A stretch of DNA of 64,000 nucleotides from Corynebacterium faecale (GTDB taxonomy: Bacteria > Actinomycetota > Actinomycetes > Mycobacteriales > Mycobacteriaceae): positions 620,001 through 684,000 of the forward strand of contig NZ_CP047204.1 of the NCBI RefSeq assembly GCF_030408735.1, in the 5' to 3' direction. Under the pieces are notes generated by a model that did not search any database, was not told the DNA's origin, and worked only from the letters and a program-made list of their open reading frames with translations. Positions 63,743 through 64,000 of this stretch are shown piece after piece; position 1 is the first letter of the stretch; every line of letters begins with the position of its first letter. Both the position numbers and the translations under genes were made by a program.

Positions 63743-64000
63743 GTGACCCTCTCATCAAAGGCCAAGGGCCTTGTCGCCGGAATCGTCGCCGTCTGGCTCA
63801 TCGTGATAGCCGGGCTGGTAGCAGCCACAGCCATGACGCAGGCCGGGGATAACTCCACCGCGTCCACCGCGGGAGCTCTCGAACGGAATGTCCTCGGGGT
63901 GGAGAACATGGGACTCAATGTCACAGCGTTCGCCTTCGCTGATATCTATGGTCCGGAGTATGTGGCCGCTGGCATCATCTGTGCGGGGGAGACCCCGGAC
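63743..64000 (+). CDS. Membrane-anchored hypothetical protein, N-terminal part
   Basis: The first 86 codons of a gene that continues past the right edge, starting with the GTG at 63743 (AAAGG about 11 bases upstream). A basic N-terminus is followed by one hydrophobic segment (GLVAGIVAVWLIVIAGLVAA), which could be a signal anchor or uncleaved signal peptide, and then a polar region (NVLGVENMGLNVTAFAFADIYGPEYVAAGIICAGETPD). No family is recognised. Confidence 0.7.
   Translation, partial: MTLSSKAKGLVAGIVAVWLIVIAGLVAATAMTQAGDNSTASTAGALERNVLGVENMGLNVTAFAFADIYGPEYVAAGIICAGETPD

Overview
The window is a gene-dense stretch of a high-GC actinobacterial chromosome, and gene content and order point to a Corynebacterium close to C. 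glutamicum and C. efficiens. Markers are a monomeric-type isocitrate dehydrogenase, a biotin-type pyruvate carboxylase of about 1140 residues, the split acyl-CoA carboxylase set (AccBC, AccD1, AccD2, AccE), a trehalose ABC importer of Tus type, a WbbL/LCP arabinogalactan cluster and a WhiB regulator. No rRNA, tRNA, CRISPR array, insertion sequence or prophage was seen. Species assignment is from recognition, not from a search.

Layout. 1-5.7 kb: 5' end of icd, then a minus-strand siderophore operon (lipoprotein, two permeases, ATPase, siderophore-interacting flavoprotein) with DtxR-like operators in front. 5.8-9.1 kb: an MFS exporter, exonuclease III, a TRIC-like membrane protein and a small membrane protein. 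9.2-12.1 kb: a second siderophore/heme-type ABC operon, also with a DtxR-like site. 12.3-20.1 kb: trpS, a YihY membrane protein, a J-like/RDD membrane protein, a D,D-carboxypeptidase, a duplicated-domain hypothetical, an EspC-like/NlpC-P60 pair and upp. 20.2-25.1 kb: a HTH regulator, a phosphohexomutase, an M20 amidohydrolase and an LpdA-like flavoprotein. 25.5-32.7 kb: pyc and the methylcitrate operon prpDBC. 32.7-49.9 kb: carboxylase and biotin region (accBC, accE, accD2, accD1, birA) interleaved with thtR, an ATP-grasp-like protein, a DUF3151 protein, an acyltransferase, a phosphodiesterase-like protein and maf, followed by purK and purE. 49.9-51.8 kb: an AT-richer DUF262/HNH (GmrSD-like) gene that looks acquired. 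52.2-57.4 kb: the trehalose importer. 57.4-64 kb: envelope cluster (TIGR03089, LysE, LCP, WbbL, mannose-1-phosphate guanylyltransferase), a WhiB-family regulator and the start of a membrane-anchored protein.

How the genes fit together. AccBC carries biotin carboxylase and biotin carrier; AccD1 and AccD2 are alternative carboxyltransferase subunits, AccE is the small subunit and BirA attaches biotin to AccBC and to pyruvate carboxylase. The two iron operons probably respond to DtxR. WbbL makes the rhamnosyl linker and the LCP protein is expected to attach arabinogalactan to peptidoglycan; imported trehalose could feed mycolate metabolism.

Two DNA-level patterns cross gene boundaries. Fourteen genes have a TANNNT -10 hexamer ending 7-8 nt before the start codon, the signature of leaderless transcription, and this was used to choose starts. 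An 11-mer, CGTCGAYAAGC, occurs at least 12 times in both strands, inside and between unrelated genes, and within genes it is spelled with uncommon codons; this is the least explained signal in the window.
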